From: Andrena cerasifolii
Lineage: Eukaryota; Arthropoda; Insecta; Hymenoptera; Andrenidae
Direction: 5' to 3'
DNA: 64,000 bases
Assembly (NCBI RefSeq): GCF_050908995.1
Contig: NW_027484942.1
Location: 44,772 to 108,771, forward strand
Part shown: in pieces, positions 51,656-63,887 of the stretch
Layout of the letters: each line of letters starts with the position of its first letter
Position numbering within the stretch: the stretch's first letter is position 1
Translations under genes and position numbers: made by a program
Notes under the pieces: model-generated
Seen by the model: only the letters and a program-made list of their open reading frames with translations
Told to the model about the DNA's origin: nothing
Databases searched by the model: none

Positions 51656-51693
51656 TTAACGAAGAGACGCAGAATTTTCGAACGCCTCTTGAA

Positions 51694-51705
51694 AGGCCTG
51701 CGCCT
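51694..51705. repeat. Short inverted repeat AGGC-N4-GCCT
   Basis: Four-base arms with a four-base loop (CTGC), lying 15 bp before a second, similar inverted repeat. Variants with 'cctccgcctc' change only the loop. Confidence 0.65.
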
Positions 51706-51720
51706 CTTATTAGCAACTTT

Positions 51721-51733
51721 AAGGCGATGCCTT
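51721..51733. repeat. Perfect 13-bp hairpin-type dyad AAGGC-GAT-GCCTT
   Basis: Five-base perfect arms with a three-base loop, kept in most monomers. Arm changes occur in some: 'aaggagatgcc' (for example near 10712) and 'tatggcgatgcc' (for example near 11825). Confidence 0.75.
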
Positions 51734-51783
51734 TGAAGCTGAAATTTAGTATACCTATTTCCACTTCATGTTCTCCTGATATA

Positions 51784-51791
51784 TTGGCCAA
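51784..51791. repeat. 8-bp palindrome TTGGCCAA
   Basis: Perfect palindrome in the A/T-rich part of the monomer. It is lost in monomers reading 'tattggacaaaa', 'tattggacgaaa' or 'tagtggccaaaa', so it is not an invariant element. Confidence 0.7.
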
Positions 51792-51871
51792 AATCTGGTG
51801 AATATATTCAGAACGCACAAAATTGCGCTTTGTAACAGGAGAACATGCCGTCGAAAGAGATGGCACAAAGT

Positions 51872-52922
51872 AACGTCTCCGGAGAGCAAATCAAAGAGCG
51901 AGAAGTGGCGCAGATGTTTCGAGACAGTGACTGGTTAACGAAGAGACGCAGAATTTTCGAACGCCTCTTGAAAGGCCTGCGCCTCTTATTTGCAACTTTA
52001 AGGCGATGCCTTTGAAGCCGAAATTTAGTATACCTCTTACCACTCCATGTTCTCCTGATATATTGGCCAAAATCTGGCGAATATTTTCAGAATGCACAAA
52101 ATTGCGCTTTGTAACAGGAGATCATGCCGTTGAAAGAGATGGCACAAAGTAACGCCTCCGGAGAGCAAATCAAAGAGCGAGGACTGGCGCAGATGTTTCG
52201 AGACTGTGACTGTTTAACGAAGAGACGCAGAATTTTCGAACGCCTCTTGAAAGGCCTGCGCCTCTTATTAGCAACTTTAAGGCGATGCCTTTGAAGCTGA
52301 AATTTAGTATACCTATTTCCACTTCATGTTCTCCTGATATATTGGCCAAAATCTGGTGAATATATTCAGAACGCACAAAATTGCGCTTTGTAACAGGAGA
52401 ACATGCCGTCGAAAGAGATGGCACAAAGTAACGTCTCCGGAGAGCAAATCAAAGAGCGAGAAGTGGCGCAGATGTTTCGAGACAGTGACTGTTTAACGAA
52501 GAGACGCAGAATTTTCGAACGCCTCTTGAAAGGCCTGCGCCTCTTATTAGCAACTTTATGGCGATGCCTTTGAAGCTGAAATTTAGTATACCTATTTCCA
52601 CTTCATGTTCTCATGATATATTGGCCAAAATCTGGCGAAAATTTTCAGAATTCACAAAATTGCGCTTTATAACAGGAGAACATGCCGTCGAAAGAAATGC
52701 CACAAAGTAACGTCTCCGGAGAGCAAATCAATGAGCGAGAAGTGGCGCAGATGTTTCGAGACAGTGACTGTTTAACGAAGAGACGCAGAATTTTCGAACG
52801 CCTCTTGAAAGGCCTGCGCCTCTTATTAGCAACTTTAAGGCGATGCCTTTGAAGCCGAAATTTAGTATACCTCTTACCACTTCATGTTCTCCTGATATAT
52901 TGGCCAAAATCTGGTGAATATA
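51872..52922. repeat. Segmental repeat, offset 2232 bp, copy 2
   Basis: Second copy of 49640-50690, lying directly after the pair of identical monomers at 51333-51890. Confidence 0.78.
51876..51885. repeat. 10-bp palindrome TCTCCGGAGA
   Basis: Perfect 10-bp palindrome just before the phase mark, with a CpG at its centre. A large class of monomers has 'ctccagag' (CpG to CpA); a smaller class in the first 9 kb has 'ctcctgag', a G-to-T transversion at the same base. Confidence 0.8.
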
Positions 52923-54122
52923 TTCAGAACGCACAAAATTGCGCTTTGTAACAGGAGAACATGCCGTCGAAAGAAATGCCACAAAGTAACGTCTCCGGAG
53001 AGCAAATCAATGAGCGAGAAGTGGCGCAGATGTTTCGAGACAGTGACTGTTTAACGAAGAGACGCAGAATTTTCGAACGCCTCTTGAAAGGCCTGCGCCT
53101 CTTATTAGCAACTTTAAGGCGATGCCTTTGAAGCCGAAATTTGGTATACCTCTTTCCACTTCATGTTCTCATGATATAGTGGCCAAAATCAGGCGAAAAT
53201 TTCGAGAATGCACAAAATTGTGCTTTGTAACAGGAGAACATGCCATCGAAAGTGATGGCACAAAGTAACGTCTCCAGAGAGCAAATCAATGAGCGAGATG
53301 TGGCGCAGATGATTCGAGGCAGTGACTGTTTAACGAAGAGACGCAGAATTTTCGAACGCCTCCTGAAAGGCCTGCGCCTCTTATTAGCAACTTTAAGGCG
53401 ATGCCTTTGAAGCCGAAATTTAGTATACCTCTTACCACTTCATGTTCTCCTGATATATTGGCCAAAATCTGGTGAATATATTCAGAACGCACAAAATTGC
53501 GCTTTGTAACAGGAGAACATGCCGTCGAAAGAAATGCCACAAAGTAACGTCTCCGGAGAGCAAATCAATGAGCGAGAAGTGGCGCAGATGTTTCGAGACA
53601 GTGACTGTTTAACGAAGAGACGCAGAATTTTCGAACGCCTCTTGAAAGGCCTGCGCCTCTTATTAGCAACTTTAAGGCGATGCCTTTGAAGCCGAAATTT
53701 GGTATACCTCTTTCCACTTCATGTTCTCATGATATAGTGGCCAAAATCAGGCGAAAATTTCGAGAATGCACAAAATTGTGCTTTGTAACAGGAGAACATG
53801 CCATCGAAAGTGATGGCACAAAGTAACGTCTCCAGAGAGCAAATCAATGAGCGAGATGTGGCGCAGATGATTCGAGGCAGTGACTGTTTAACGAAGAGAC
53901 GCAGAATTTTCGAACGCCTCCTGAAAGGCCTGCGCCTCTTATTAGCAACTTTAAGGCGATGCCTTTCAAGCCGAAATTTAGTATACCCCTTTCCACTTCA
54001 TGTTCTCATGATATATTGGCCAAAATCAGGCGAAAATTTCGAGAATGCACAAAATTGCGCTTTATAACAGGAGAACATGCCGCCGAAAGAAATGGCACAA
54101 AGAAACGTCTCCGGAGAGCAAA

Positions 54123-54940
54123 TCAATGAGCGAGAAGTGGCGGAGATGTTTCGAGGCAGTGACTGTTTAACGAAGAGACGCAGAATTTTCGAACGCGTCT
54201 TGAAAGGCCTGCGCCTCTTATTAGCAACTTTAAGGCGATGCCTTTGAATCCGAAATTTAGTATACCTATTTCCACTTCATGTTCTCCTGATATATTGGCC
54301 AAAATCTGGCGAATATTTTCAGAATGCACAAAATTGCGCTTTGTAACAGGAGATCATGCCGTTGAAAGAGATGGCACAAAGTAACGTCTCCGGAGAGCAA
54401 ATCAAAGAGCGAGGACTGGCGCAGATGTTTCGAGACTGTGACTGTTTAACGAAGAGACGCAGAATTTTCGAACGCCTCTTGAAAGGCCTGCGCCTCTTAT
54501 TAGCAACTTTAAGGCGATGCCTTTGAAGCTGAAATTTAGTATACCTATTTCCACTTCATGTTCTCCTGATATATTGGCCAAAATCTGGCGAATATTTTCA
54601 GAATGCACAAAATTGCGCTTTGTAACAGGAGATCATGCCGTTGAAAGAGATGGCACAAAGTAACGTCTCCGGAGAGCAAATCAAAGAGCGAGAAGTGGCG
54701 CAGATGTTTCGAGACAGTGACTGTTTAACGAAGAGACGCAGAATTTTCGAACGCCTCTTGAAAGGCCTGCGCCTCTTATTAGCAACTTTAAGGCGATGCC
54801 TTTGAAGCCGAAATTTAGTATACCTCTTACCACTTCATGTTCTCCTGATATATTGGCCAAAATCTGGTGAATATATTCAGAACGCACGAAATTGCGCTTT
54901 GTAACAGGAGAACATGCCGTCGAAAGAGATGGCACAAAGT
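54123..54940. repeat. Segmental repeat, offset 5301 bp, copy 1
   Basis: Three monomers starting with a Z monomer match 59424-60241 at 19 monomers. The copy at 59703 has a private 'ctgtttcacg' in place of 'ctgtttaacg'. Confidence 0.78.
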
Positions 54941-54959
54941 AACGTCTCCGGAGAGCAAA

Positions 54960-56945
54960 TCAAAGAGCGAGAAGTGGCGCAGATGTTTCGAGGCAGTGAC
55001 TGTTTAACGAAGAGACGGAGAATTTTCGAACGCGTCTTGAAAGGCCTGCGCCTCTTATTAGCAACTTTAAGGCGATGCCTTTGAATCCGAAATTTAGTAT
55101 ACCTATTTCCACTTCATGTTCTCCTGATATATTGGCCAAAATCTGGTGAAAATATTCAGAACGCACAAAATTGCGCTTTGTAACAGGAGAACATGCCGAC
55201 GAAAGAGATGGCACAAAGTAACGTCTCCGGAGAGCAAATCAAAGAGCGAGAAGTGGCGCAGATGTTTCGAGACAGTGACTGGTTAACGAAGAGACGCAGA
55301 ATTTTCGAACGCCTCTTGAAAGGCCTGCGCCTCTTATTTGCAACTTTAAGGCGATGCCTTTGAAGCCGAAATTTAGTATACCTCTTACCACTTCATGTTC
55401 TCCTGATATATTGGCCAAAATCTGGTGAATATATTCAGAACGCACAAAATTGCGCTTTGTAACAGGAGAACATGCCGTCGAAAGAAATGCCACAAAGTAA
55501 CGTCTCCGGAGAGCAAATCAATGAGCGAGAAGTGGCGCAGATGTTTCGAGACAGTGACTGTTTAACGAAGAGACGCAGAATTTTCGAACGCGTCTTGAAA
55601 GGCCTGCGCCTCTTATTAGCAACTTTAAGGCGATGCCTTTGAATCCGAAATTTAGTATACCTATTTCCACTTCATGTTCTCCTGATATATTGGCCAAAAT
55701 CTGGCGAAAATTTTCAGAATGCACAAAATTGCGCTTTGTAACAGGAGATCATGCCGTTGAAAGAGATGGCACAAAGTAACGTCTCCGGAGAGCAAATCAA
55801 AGAGCGAGGACTGGCGCAGATGTTTCGAGACTGTGACTGTTTAACGAAGAGACGCAGAATTTTCGAACGCCTCTTGAAAGGCCTGCGCCTCTTATTAGCA
55901 ACTTTAAGGCGATGCCTTTGAAGCTGAAATTTAGTATACCTATTTCCACTTCATGTTCTCCTGATATATTGGCCAAAATCTGATGAATATATTCAGAACG
56001 CACAAAATTGCGCTTTGTAACAGGAGAACATGCCGTCGAAAGAGATGGCACAAAGTAACGTCTCCGGAGAGCAAATCAAAGAGCGAGAAGTGGCGCAGAT
56101 GTTTCGAGACAGTGACTGTTTAACGAAGAGACGCAGAATTTTCGAACGCCTCTTGAAAGGCCTGCGCCTCTTATTAGCAACTTTAAGGCGATGCCTTTGA
56201 AGCCGAAATTTAGTATACCTCTTACCACTTCATGTTCTCCTGATATATTGGCCAAAATCTGGTGAATATATTCAGAACGCACGAAATTGCGCTTTGTAAC
56301 AGGAGAACATGCCGTCGAAAGAGATGGCACAAAGTAACGTCTCCGGAGAGCAAATCAAAGAGCGAGAAGTGGCGCTGATGTTTCGAGACAGTGACTGGTT
56401 AACGAAGAGACGCAGAATTTTCGAACGCCTCTTGAAAGGCCTGCGCCTCTTATTTGCAACTTTAAGGCGATGCCTTTGAAGCCGAAATTTAGTATACCTC
56501 TTACCACTTCATGTTCTCCTGATATATTGGCCAAAATCTGGTGAATATATTCAGAACGCACAAAATTGCGCTTTGTAACAGGAGAACATGCCGTCGAAAG
56601 AAATGCCACAAAGTAACGTCTCCGGAGAGCAAATCAATGAGCGAGATGTGGCGCAGATGATTCGAGGCAGTGACTGTTTAACGAAGAGACGCAGAATTTT
56701 CGAACGCCTCCTGAAAGGCCTGCGCCTCTTATTAGCAACTTTAAGGCGATGCCTTTCAAGCCGAAATTTAGTATACCCCTTTCCACTTCATGTTCTCATG
56801 ATATATTGGCCAAAATCAGGCGAAAATTTCGAGAATGCACAAAATTGCGCTTTATAACAGGAGAACATGCCGCCGAAAGAAATGGCACAAAGAAACGTCT
56901 CCGGAGAGCAAATCAATGAGCGAGAAGTGGCGGAGATGTTTCGAG
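54960..56945. repeat. Segmental repeat, offset 5859 bp (right end), copy 1
   Basis: Matches 60819-62804 at 21 monomers. Shared private marks are 'ggcgctgatg' (56376 and 62235 at the T) and 'aatctgatgaat' (55981 and 61840). Copy 1 alone has 'gagacggag' near 55015. The match ends near 56945, where copy 1 reads 'ttcgaggcag' and copy 2 reads 'ttcgagacag'. Confidence 0.82.
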
Positions 56946-59702
56946 GCAGTGACTGTTTAACGAAGAGACGCAGAATTTTCGAACGCGTCTTGAAAGGCCT
57001 GCGCCTCTTATTAGCAACTTTAAGGCGATGCCTTTGAATCCGAAATTTAGTATACCTATTTCCACTTCATGTTCTCCTGATATATTGGCCAAAATCTGGT
57101 GAAAATATTCAGAACGCACAAAATTGCGCTTTGTAACAGGAGAACATGCCGACGAAAGAGATGGCACAAAGTAACGTCTCCGGAGAGCAAATCAAAGAGC
57201 GAGAAGTGGCGCAGATGTTTCGAGACAGTGACTGGTTAACGAAGAGACGCAGAATTTTCGAACGCCTCTTGAAAGGCCTGCGCCTCTTATTTGCAACTTT
57301 AAGGCGATGCCTTTGAAGCCGAAATTTAGTATACCTCTTACCACTTCATGTTCTCCTGATATATTGGCCAAAATCTGGTGAATATATTCAGAACGCACAA
57401 AATTGCGCTTTGTAACAGGAGAACATGCCGTCGAAAGAAATGCCACAAAGTAACGTCTCCGGAGAGCAAATCAATGAGCGAGAAGTGGCGCAGATGTTTC
57501 GAGACAGTGACTGTTTAACGAAGAGACGCAGAATTTTCGAACGCCTCCTGAAAGGCCTGCGCCTCTTATTAGCAACTTTAAGGCGATGCCTTTCAAGCCG
57601 AAATTTAGTATACCCCTTTCCACTTCATGTTCTCATGATATATTGGCCAAAATCAGGCGAAAATTTCGAGAATGCACAAAATTGCGCTTTATAACAGGAG
57701 AACATGCCGCCGAAAGAAATGGCACAAAGAAACGTCTCCGGAGAGCAAATCAATGAGCGAGAAGTGGCGGAGATGTTTCGAGGCAGTGACTGTTTAACGA
57801 AGAGACGCAGAATTTTCGAACGCGTCTTGAAAGGCCTGCGCCTCTTATTAGCAACTTTAAGGCGATGCCTTTGAATCCGAAATTTAGTATACCTATTTCC
57901 ACTTCATGTTCTCCTGATATATTGGCCAAAATCTGGCGAAAATTTTCAGAATGCACAAAATTGCGCTTTGTAACAGGAGATCATGCCGTTGAAAGAGATG
58001 GCACAAAGTAACGTCTCCGGAGAGCAAATCAAAGAGCGAGGACTGGCGCAGATGTTTCGAGACAGTGACTGTTTAACGAAGAGACGCAGAATTTTCGAAC
58101 GCCTCTTGAAAGGCCTGCGCCTCTTATTAGCAACTTTAAGGCGATGCCTTTGAAGCCGAAATTTAGTATACCTCTTACCACTTCATGTTCTCCTGATATA
58201 TTGGCCAAAATCTGGTGAATATATTCAGAACGCACGAAATTGCGCTTTGTAACAGGAGAACATGCCGTCGAAAGAAATGCCACAAAGTAACGTCTCCGGA
58301 GAGCAAATCAATGAGCGAGATGTGGCGCAGATGATTCGAGGCAGTGACTGTTTAACGAAGAGACGCAGAATTTTCGAACGCCTCCTGAAAGGCCTGCGCC
58401 TCTTATTAGCAACTTTAAGGCGATGCCTTTCAAGCCGAAATTTAGTATACCCCTTTCCACTTCATGTTCTCATGATATATTGGCCAAAATCAGGCGAAAA
58501 TTTCGAGAATGCACAAAATTGCGCTTTATAACAGGAGAACATGCCGCCGAAAGAAATGGCACAAAGAAACGTCTCCGGAGAGCAAATCAATGAGCGAGAA
58601 GTGGCGGAGATGTTTCGAGGCAGTGACTGTTTAACGAAGAGACGCAGAATTTTCGAACGCGTCTTGAAAGGCTTGCGCCTCTTATTAGCAACTTTAAGGC
58701 GATGCCTTTGAATCCGAAATTTAGTATACCTATTTCCACTTCATGTTCTCCTGATATATTGGCCAAAATCTGGTGAAAATATTCAGAACGCACAAAATTG
58801 CGCTTTGTAACAGGAGAACATGCCGACGAAAGAGATGGCACAAAGTAACGTCTCCGGAGAGCAAATCAAAGAGCGAGAAGTGGCGCAGATGTTTCGAGAC
58901 AGTGACTGGTTAACGAAGAGACGCAGAATTTTCGAACGCCTCTTGAAAGGCCTGCGCCTCTTATTTGCAACTTTAAGGCGATGCCTTTGAAGCCGAAATT
59001 TAGTATACCTCTTACCACTTCATGTTCTCCTGATATATTGGCCAAAATCTGGTGAATATATTCAGAACGCACAAAATTGCGCTTTGTAACAGGAGAACAT
59101 GCCGTCGAAAGAAATGCCACAAAGTAACGTCTCCGGAGAGCAAATCAATGAGCGAGAAGTGGCGCAGATGTTTCGAGACAGTGACTGTTTAACGAAGAGA
59201 CGCAGAATTTTCGAACGCCTCCTGAAAGGCCTGCGCCTCTTATTAGCAACTTTAAGGCGATGCCTTTCAAGCCGAAATTTAGTATACCCCTTTCCACTTC
59301 ATGTTCTCATGATATATTGGCCAAAATCAGGCGAAAATTTCGAGAATGCACAAAATTGCGCTTTATAACAGGAGAACATGCCGCCGAAAGAAATGGCACA
59401 AAGAAACGTCTCCGGAGAGCAAATCAATGAGCGAGAAGTGGCGGAGATGTTTCGAGGCAGTGACTGTTTAACGAAGAGACGCAGAATTTTCGAACGCGTC
59501 TTGAAAGGCCTGCGCCTCTTATTAGCAACTTTAAGGCGATGCCTTTGAATCCGAAATTTAGTATACCTATTTCCACTTCATGTTCTCCTGATATATTGGC
59601 CAAAATCTGGCGAATATTTTCAGAATGCACAAAATTGCGCTTTGTAACAGGAGATCATGCCGTTGAAAGAGATGGCACAAAGTAACGTCTCCGGAGAGCA
59701 AA
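56355..59702. repeat. Three-monomer higher-order repeat, four copies of 837 bp
   Basis: Copies are 56355-57191, 57192-58028, 58029-58865 and 58866-59702. Each ends in a Z monomer (C of 'gcggag' at 56931, 57768, 58605 and 59442, exactly 837 apart). The middle monomer alternates between 'gagatgtgg' (first and third copies) and 'gagaagtgg' (second and fourth), and 'gccgacgaaag' follows the first and third Z monomers (1674 bp apart), so a six-monomer repeat is superimposed on the trimer. Confidence 0.85.
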
Positions 59703-60818
59703 TCAAAGAGCGAGGACTGGCGCAGATGTTTCGAGACTGTGACTGTTTCACGAAGAGACGCAGAATTTTCGAACGCCTCTTGAAAGGCCTGCGCCTCTTA
59801 TTAGCAACTTTAAGGCGATGCCTTTGAAGCTGAAATTTAGTATACCTATTTCCACTTCATGTTCTCCTGATATATTGGCCAAAATCTGGCGAATATTTTC
59901 AGAATGCACAAAATTGCGCTTTGTAACAGGAGATCATGCCGTTGAAAGAGATGGCACAAAGTAACGTCTCCGGAGAGCAAATCAAAGAGCGAGAAGTGGC
60001 GCAGATGTTTCGAGACAGTGACTGTTTAACGAAGAGACGCAGAATTTTCGAACGCCTCTTGAAAGGCCTGCGCCTCTTATTAGCAACTTTAAGGCGATGC
60101 CTTTGAAGCCGAAATTTAGTATACCTCTTACCACTTCATGTTCTCCTGATATATTGGCCAAAATCTGGTGAATATATTCAGAACGCACGAAATTGCGCTT
60201 TGTAACAGGAGAACATGCCGTCGAAAGAGATGGCACAAAGTAACGTCTCCGGAGAGCAAATCAAAGAGCGAGAAGTGGCGCAGATGTTTCGAGACAGTGA
60301 CTGTTTAACGAAGAGACGCAGAATTTTCGAACGCCTCTTGAAAGGCCTGCGCCTCTTATTAGCAACTTTAAGGCGATGCCTTTGAAGCCGAAATTTAGTA
60401 TACCTCTTACCACTTCATGTTCTCCTGATATATTGGCCAAAATCTGGTGAATATATTCAGAACGCACGAAATTGCGCTTTGTAACAGGAGAACATGCCGC
60501 CGAAAGAAATGGCACAAAGAAACGTCTCCGGAGAGCAAATCAATGAGCGAGATGTGGCGCAGATGATTCGAGGCAGTGACTGTTTAACGAAGAGACGCAG
60601 AATTTTCGAACGCCTCCTGAAAGGCCTGCGCCTCTTATTAGCAACTTTAAGGCGATGCCTTTCAAGCCGAAATTTAGTATACCCCTTTCCACTTCATGTT
60701 CTCATGATATATTGGCCAAAATCAGGCGAAAATTTCGAGAATGCACAAAATTGCGCTTTATAACAGGAGAACATGCCGCCGAAAGAAATGGCACAAAGAA
60801 ACGTCTCCGGAGAGCAAA

Positions 60819-62804
60819 TCAATGAGCGAGAAGTGGCGGAGATGTTTCGAGGCAGTGACTGTTTAACGAAGAGACGCAGAATTTTCGAACGCGTCTTGAA
60901 AGGCTTGCGCCTCTTATTAGCAACTTTAAGGCGATGCCTTTGAATCCGAAATTTAGTATACCTATTTCCACTTCATGTTCTCCTGATATATTGGCCAAAA
61001 TCTGGTGAAAATATTCAGAACGCACAAAATTGCGCTTTGTAACAGGAGAACATGCCGACGAAAGAGATGGCACAAAGTAACGTCTCCGGAGAGCAAATCA
61101 AAGAGCGAGAAGTGGCGCAGATGTTTCGAGACAGTGACTGGTTAACGAAGAGACGCAGAATTTTCGAACGCCTCTTGAAAGGCCTGCGCCTCTTATTTGC
61201 AACTTTAAGGCGATGCCTTTGAAGCCGAAATTTAGTATACCTCTTACCACTTCATGTTCTCCTGATATATTGGCCAAAATCTGGTGAATATATTCAGAAC
61301 GCACAAAATTGCGCTTTGTAACAGGAGAACATGCCGTCGAAAGAAATGCCACAAAGTAACGTCTCCGGAGAGCAAATCAATGAGCGAGAAGTGGCGCAGA
61401 TGTTTCGAGACAGTGACTGTTTAACGAAGAGACGCAGAATTTTCGAACGCGTCTTGAAAGGCCTGCGCCTCTTATTAGCAACTTTAAGGCGATGCCTTTG
61501 AATCCGAAATTTAGTATACCTATTTCCACTTCATGTTCTCCTGATATATTGGCCAAAATCTGGCGAAAATTTTCAGAATGCACAAAATTGCGCTTTGTAA
61601 CAGGAGATCATGCCGTTGAAAGAGATGGCACAAAGTAACGTCTCCGGAGAGCAAATCAAAGAGCGAGGACTGGCGCAGATGTTTCGAGACTGTGACTGTT
61701 TAACGAAGAGACGCAGAATTTTCGAACGCCTCTTGAAAGGCCTGCGCCTCTTATTAGCAACTTTAAGGCGATGCCTTTGAAGCTGAAATTTAGTATACCT
61801 ATTTCCACTTCATGTTCTCCTGATATATTGGCCAAAATCTGATGAATATATTCAGAACGCACAAAATTGCGCTTTGTAACAGGAGAACATGCCGTCGAAA
61901 GAGATGGCACAAAGTAACGTCTCCGGAGAGCAAATCAAAGAGCGAGAAGTGGCGCAGATGTTTCGAGACAGTGACTGTTTAACGAAGAGACGCAGAATTT
62001 TCGAACGCCTCTTGAAAGGCCTGCGCCTCTTATTAGCAACTTTAAGGCGATGCCTTTGAAGCCGAAATTTAGTATACCTCTTACCACTTCATGTTCTCCT
62101 GATATATTGGCCAAAATCTGGTGAATATATTCAGAACGCACGAAATTGCGCTTTGTAACAGGAGAACATGCCGTCGAAAGAGATGGCACAAAGTAACGTC
62201 TCCGGAGAGCAAATCAAAGAGCGAGAAGTGGCGCTGATGTTTCGAGACAGTGACTGGTTAACGAAGAGACGCAGAATTTTCGAACGCCTCTTGAAAGGCC
62301 TGCGCCTCTTATTTGCAACTTTAAGGCGATGCCTTTGAAGCCGAAATTTAGTATACCTCTTACCACTTCATGTTCTCCTGATATATTGGCCAAAATCTGG
62401 TGAATATATTCAGAACGCACAAAATTGCGCTTTGTAACAGGAGAACATGCCGTCGAAAGAAATGCCACAAAGTAACGTCTCCGGAGAGCAAATCAATGAG
62501 CGAGATGTGGCGCAGATGATTCGAGGCAGTGACTGTTTAACGAAGAGACGCAGAATTTTCGAACGCCTCCTGAAAGGCCTGCGCCTCTTATTAGCAACTT
62601 TAAGGCGATGCCTTTCAAGCCGAAATTTAGTATACCCCTTTCCACTTCATGTTCTCATGATATATTGGCCAAAATCAGGCGAAAATTTCGAGAATGCACA
62701 AAATTGCGCTTTATAACAGGAGAACATGCCGCCGAAAGAAATGGCACAAAGAAACGTCTCCGGAGAGCAAATCAATGAGCGAGAAGTGGCGGAGATGTTT
62801 CGAG
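60819..62804. repeat. Segmental repeat, offset 5859 bp (right end), copy 2
   Basis: Second copy of 54960-56945. The first monomer is of Z type here but not in copy 1, so the left edge lies within that monomer. Confidence 0.82.
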
Positions 62805-63887
62805 ACAGTGACTGTTTAACGAAGAGACGCAGAATTTTCGAACGCCTCTTGAAAGGACTGCGCCTCTTATTAGCAACTTTAAGGCGATGCCTTTGAAGCT
62901 GAAATTTAGTATACCTATTTCCACTTCATGTTCTCCTGATATATTGGCCAAAATCTGGTGAATATATTCAGAACGCACGAAATTGCGCTTTGTAACAGGA
63001 GAACATGCCGTCGAAAGAGATGGCACAAAGTAACGTCTCCGGAGAGCAAATCAAAGAGCGAGAAGTGGCGCAGATGTTTCGAGACAGTGACTGGTTAACG
63101 AAGAGACGCAGAATTTTCGAACGCCTCTTGAAAGGCCTGCGCCTCTTATTTGCAACTTTAAGGCGATGCCTTTGAAGCCGAAATTTAGTATACCTCTTAC
63201 CACTTCATGTTCTCCTGATATATTGGCCAAAATCTGGTGAATATATTCAGAACGCACAAACTTGTGCTTTGTAACAGGAGAACATGCCATCGAAAGTGAT
63301 GGCACAAAGTAACGTCTCCAGAGAGCAAATCAATGAGCGAGATGTGGCGCAGATGATTCGAGGCAGTGACTGTTTAACGAAGAGACGCAGAATTTTCGAA
63401 CGCCTCTTGAAAGGCCTGCGCCTCTTATTAGCAACTTTAAGGCGATGCCTTTCAAGCCGAAATTTAGTATACCCCTTTCCACTTCATGTTCTCATGATAT
63501 ATTGGCCAAAATCAGGCGAAAATTTCGAGAATGCACAAAATTGCGCTTTATAACAGGAGAACATGCCGCCGAAAGAAATGGCACAAAGAAACGTCTCCGG
63601 AGAGCAAATCAATGAGCGAGAAGTGGCGGAGATGTTTCGAGGCAGTGACTGTTTAACGAAGAGACGCAGAATTTTCGAACGCGTCTTGAAAGGCCTGCGC
63701 CTCTTATTAGCAACTTTAAGGCGATGCCTTTGAATCCGAAATTTAGTATACCTATTTCCACTTCATGTTCTCCTGATATATTGGCCAAAATCTGGCGAAA
63801 ATTTTCAGAATGCACAAAATTGCGCTTTGTAACAGGAGATCATGCCGTTGAAAGAGATGGCACAAAGTAACGTCTCCGGAGAGCAAA
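60819..63887. repeat. Type Z monomers at the right end
   Basis: Z monomers at 60819, 62772 and 63609 follow the trimer region at steps of 5, 7 and 3 monomers. All carry 'gccgccgaaag' and 'gcacaaagaaacg' just upstream. The one at 62772 has a different body ('gaaaggactg', 'gaagctgaaa'). Confidence 0.78.

Larger units (their letters stand above)
51333..51890. repeat. Two adjacent, apparently identical monomers
   Basis: 51333-51611 and 51612-51890 read the same at every base I compared. This is the most recent duplication visible, or an assembly duplication. Confidence 0.8.
51612..51890. repeat. Reference monomer of the satellite
   Basis: Chosen as reference because it lacks the rarer indels and appears identical to the monomer before it. 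It is 279 bp with 121 G+C (43.4%) and 15 CpG dinucleotides. From the base counts about 13 CpG would be expected, so CpG is not depleted. A G/C-richer half (51612-51735) is followed by an A/T-richer stretch (51736-51820) and a mixed end (51821-51890). There is no clear internal sub-repeat, except that 'cgcctctt' occurs twice 18 bp apart. The length is not a multiple of the usual nucleosome repeat. It carries one BstBI site (TTCGAA, 51677-51682), one BspEI site (TCCGGA) and two HaeIII sites (GGCC). Confidence 0.93.

Noticed and set aside
51641..51660. CENP-B box
   Set aside because: 'ttcgagaca' fits the first half of the box (TTCG, four bases, A), but the required CGGG part is replaced by 'gact'. 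The opposite strand has a similar half match only.
51675..51690. Pol III B box, suggesting a tRNA-derived SINE origin
   Set aside because: 'gttcgaa' on the reverse strand matches the core, but the rest of the B box does not fit and no A box lies at a suitable distance.
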